From positions 81,475,133-81,539,132 of the forward strand of contig CM031858.1 of the NCBI GenBank assembly GCA_018697195.1: DNA of 64,000 nt, in the 5' to 3' direction. The DNA comes from Certhia americana. Taxonomy: Eukaryota; Chordata; Aves; Passeriformes; Certhiidae. Position numbers and translations under genes: made by a program. The notes beneath the pieces were generated by a model. The model ran no database searches. It had not been told where the DNA came from and worked only from the letters and a program-made list of their open reading frames with translations. Each line of letters starts with the position of its first letter. Positions within the stretch are counted from its first letter, which is position 1. Shown piece by piece: positions 62,067 to 64,000 of the stretch.

Positions 62067-64000
62067 GTGAAAGATGGCACTTGATTTGACCCTCAAATGT
62101 AGGTGGTTTCATATATATGCTGGTAACCAGGCATGTTGCTGTCCTATGCTAGACTGGGAAATCACGATGAACTTTCTTTTGTAAATGGAACTGTACAAAA
62201 CAATGTAGTTGCTACAGGCTTCACACCTGCTAGATGTGACTATGACCAGAGCGTGGCTGGATAAATAAATTCACTGTGTATAGAGCATATTCCAGATGCC
62301 TTTATCCTTCTAAAAGTACAGTTTGTACATTTGATGTTTCTGGAATAAAGCTTGGAGAAAGAAAGGGTAAACAATAGTAACAAAGCATAGGAGGATACTG
62401 GGAGAGACATGGATTCAGAATAGTTTGCTTTAAGGCTTCTGGGGAGGAACTGTGATTGTTCTCAAACGTTAACATAATCAAGAAAAAGTCATTACTTGCT
62501 ACCAGCTTTGTCTCATCTCTCCCAACTTACACTACTAGGGTTAAAAATTGGTAATGCTGAAGGACTTCTCAATAGCAGTTATCATTTCTATATTAAAGGT
62601 ATACATATTCAAAACTAGTGTATTCAAAACATAACTCACCTTGATTTCAAAGCATGCTTAGGTGCCCTTGAAATCTTCACTACCACATTCATTATGAAAA
62701 ATGGGGCCATGACACAATGGAAAGCGGAGTTTTCTTTGTGGGATTTTATTTTCCTTGCTGTGCATTATTTCTTTTATATCTCATAATTTTTTAAGTGTCT
62801 AGGTTTATGCTGTGTGTGTTATGAAAGAAAACACTAGCTCTGTGAGGTTATTTGCACTTTAATAGGAAAGACCTACAAGAGGATCTAGGTAAGCCAGGGA
62901 TGTTGGTGTTCATCACTGCAAACTGAAAAACTCTGCTTGTGGTAAAGTAATCCCAGAGCTATCTCAGGTAACTGCCTCTGAGGTTCTGCTGATGGGAGCA
63001 ATCAGTTTCTCATAGCCAGAAGTGCCTCCCTGCCTTGGTTGGACTGGAACACTGAACGGAGCCGTGTCTATCCTGGTGTAATCTCTGAGCTTGCCAATTG
63101 CTCAGACAGGCTCTGTCCTTGTTTGTGTCAGTGCCTAACCCCCACCTCAGAAGTTACTGGTAGCAGGAGCTTTCCAGTAAGTACCTGGTTACAGCACCTA
63201 ACCAGGAAAGAAGGGCCATGGGCTCTGCTTTTTTCTTTATCCTGAGGGCACTTTTCCACCATCAGGGCTTGCCCTGGATGTTAGGCTGCCACCTGAACTG
63301 CATGCAAGAATTTCCCACTTCTGACGAGCTGGGCCACTGGAGAAGGAAGAAATTAAAATATTCCTCTGACTGTACCAGAAGGCATGGGGGGACATAGTGC
63401 AGTATTTCAGGTAGTTGCTTGAACAATGTGGATCTTTGGACTCCAGCCACCGTTCACAAGACCCTCAGTTTCTATCTCTGGACTCTTCATGTATTTTGTT
63501 TTAAAATAGTCACTGGATAAAACCCTTTCAAAGTTCTTTGAACACTTGCCTTTCCTGCAAGCGCGAAAAAGAAATTTGTAAATATATGTAAAAATAATAA
63601 GGGTTATATATGTAAAAATAATAAGGGTTATTCTCTGTAATGACCAGTACTTAAATAATATGTGAAGTATATAGTCTCACTGTCAAAACCAAAGTTTACT
63701 GCAAAGAAATATGTTTCTAATTGATTTTCTTTTTTATTAATCCTTAACGAGCTCTTACGTTGTAGTGTGTGGTGCTTACAATAAATAGTGGAGCCATATT
63801 TCTTTTGATACAAAGTCTACAGTTCTCAGTTTGCTCTGTGTGTGTCCTGGTTCAGCAATGGATACACAGACTAATGCCAGTTAGAGAGAGTGATGGCAGA
63901 AACACACGGAAAATCTGCTGTCTCGATGCACGTATTTCTAGCGATGGCTAGGGCAATAAAGTAGTGCCAGGGCTCCATGAAATTAAGATAAATGCATGCC
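62067..64000. other. Non-coding unique sequence
   Basis: No gene is recognised. The segment 62940-63480 is somewhat GC-richer with short unassigned open frames. A 24-bp tandem duplication is listed separately. Confidence 0.6.
63582..63629. repeat. Perfect 24-bp tandem duplication
   Basis: Two identical 24-base units, each starting ATATATGTAAAAATAATAAG, lie head to tail. The exact identity suggests a recent event, possibly polymorphic. Confidence 0.93.

Noticed and set aside
1..64000. CRISPR array, defence island or other prokaryotic system
   Set aside because: There are no spaced identical repeats, no dense co-directional genes and no ribosome-binding sites; repeat content is avian.
1..64000. 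tRNA, snRNA or 5S rRNA genes
   Set aside because: Reading both strands for A/B-box promoters and conserved RNA cores found no convincing match; a covariance-model scan would be needed to exclude diverged copies.

Overview
This looks like vertebrate nuclear DNA, and specifically bird DNA. The evidence is an AT-rich, CpG-poor sequence with no long open frames, together with three CR1 LINEs and four LTR fragments of types I associate with bird genomes. The structured LTR ends, ERVL-like families and G/T-rich low-complexity tracts suggest a neoavian, perhaps passerine, genome; that finer placement is inference. There is no operon structure, CRISPR array, integron or other prokaryotic feature.

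No complete host protein-coding gene is visible, so the window is best read as a gene desert or the inside of a very large intron. The one short piece that could be a host exon is a weak candidate at 46477-46625 on the + strand: a pyrimidine-rich acceptor followed by an open frame of about 49 residues ending in a stop. I could not match it to any protein.

Layout. 1-8452: unique AT-rich sequence with small tandem and inverted repeats. 8453-8855: minus-strand ERVL-like solo LTR. 8856-26589: mostly unique sequence, with a slightly GC-richer block at 17190-18070. 26590-29706: a nearly 3.1 kb plus-strand CR1 LINE holding the tail of ORF1, a frameshifted ORF2 (endonuclease plus reverse transcriptase) and the CR1 3' end. 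37655-38297: a very old plus-strand CR1 fragment. 47354-47875: a minus-strand CR1 3' fragment. 49281-49558 and 51560-52140: a partial and a complete minus-strand LTR of one family. 61705-62060: a minus-strand 356-bp solo LTR with a perfect 6-bp target-site duplication. 62067-64000: unique sequence with a 24-bp tandem duplication.

The mobile elements are all dead or solo copies. The window shows successive retroelement insertion into non-coding DNA, not a set of cooperating genes. I found no convincing new biological system. The most useful leads are the solo LTR with intact duplication, the shared minus orientation of all four LTRs, the candidate terminal exon, a few precise hairpins, and the recurrent G/T-rich tracts.
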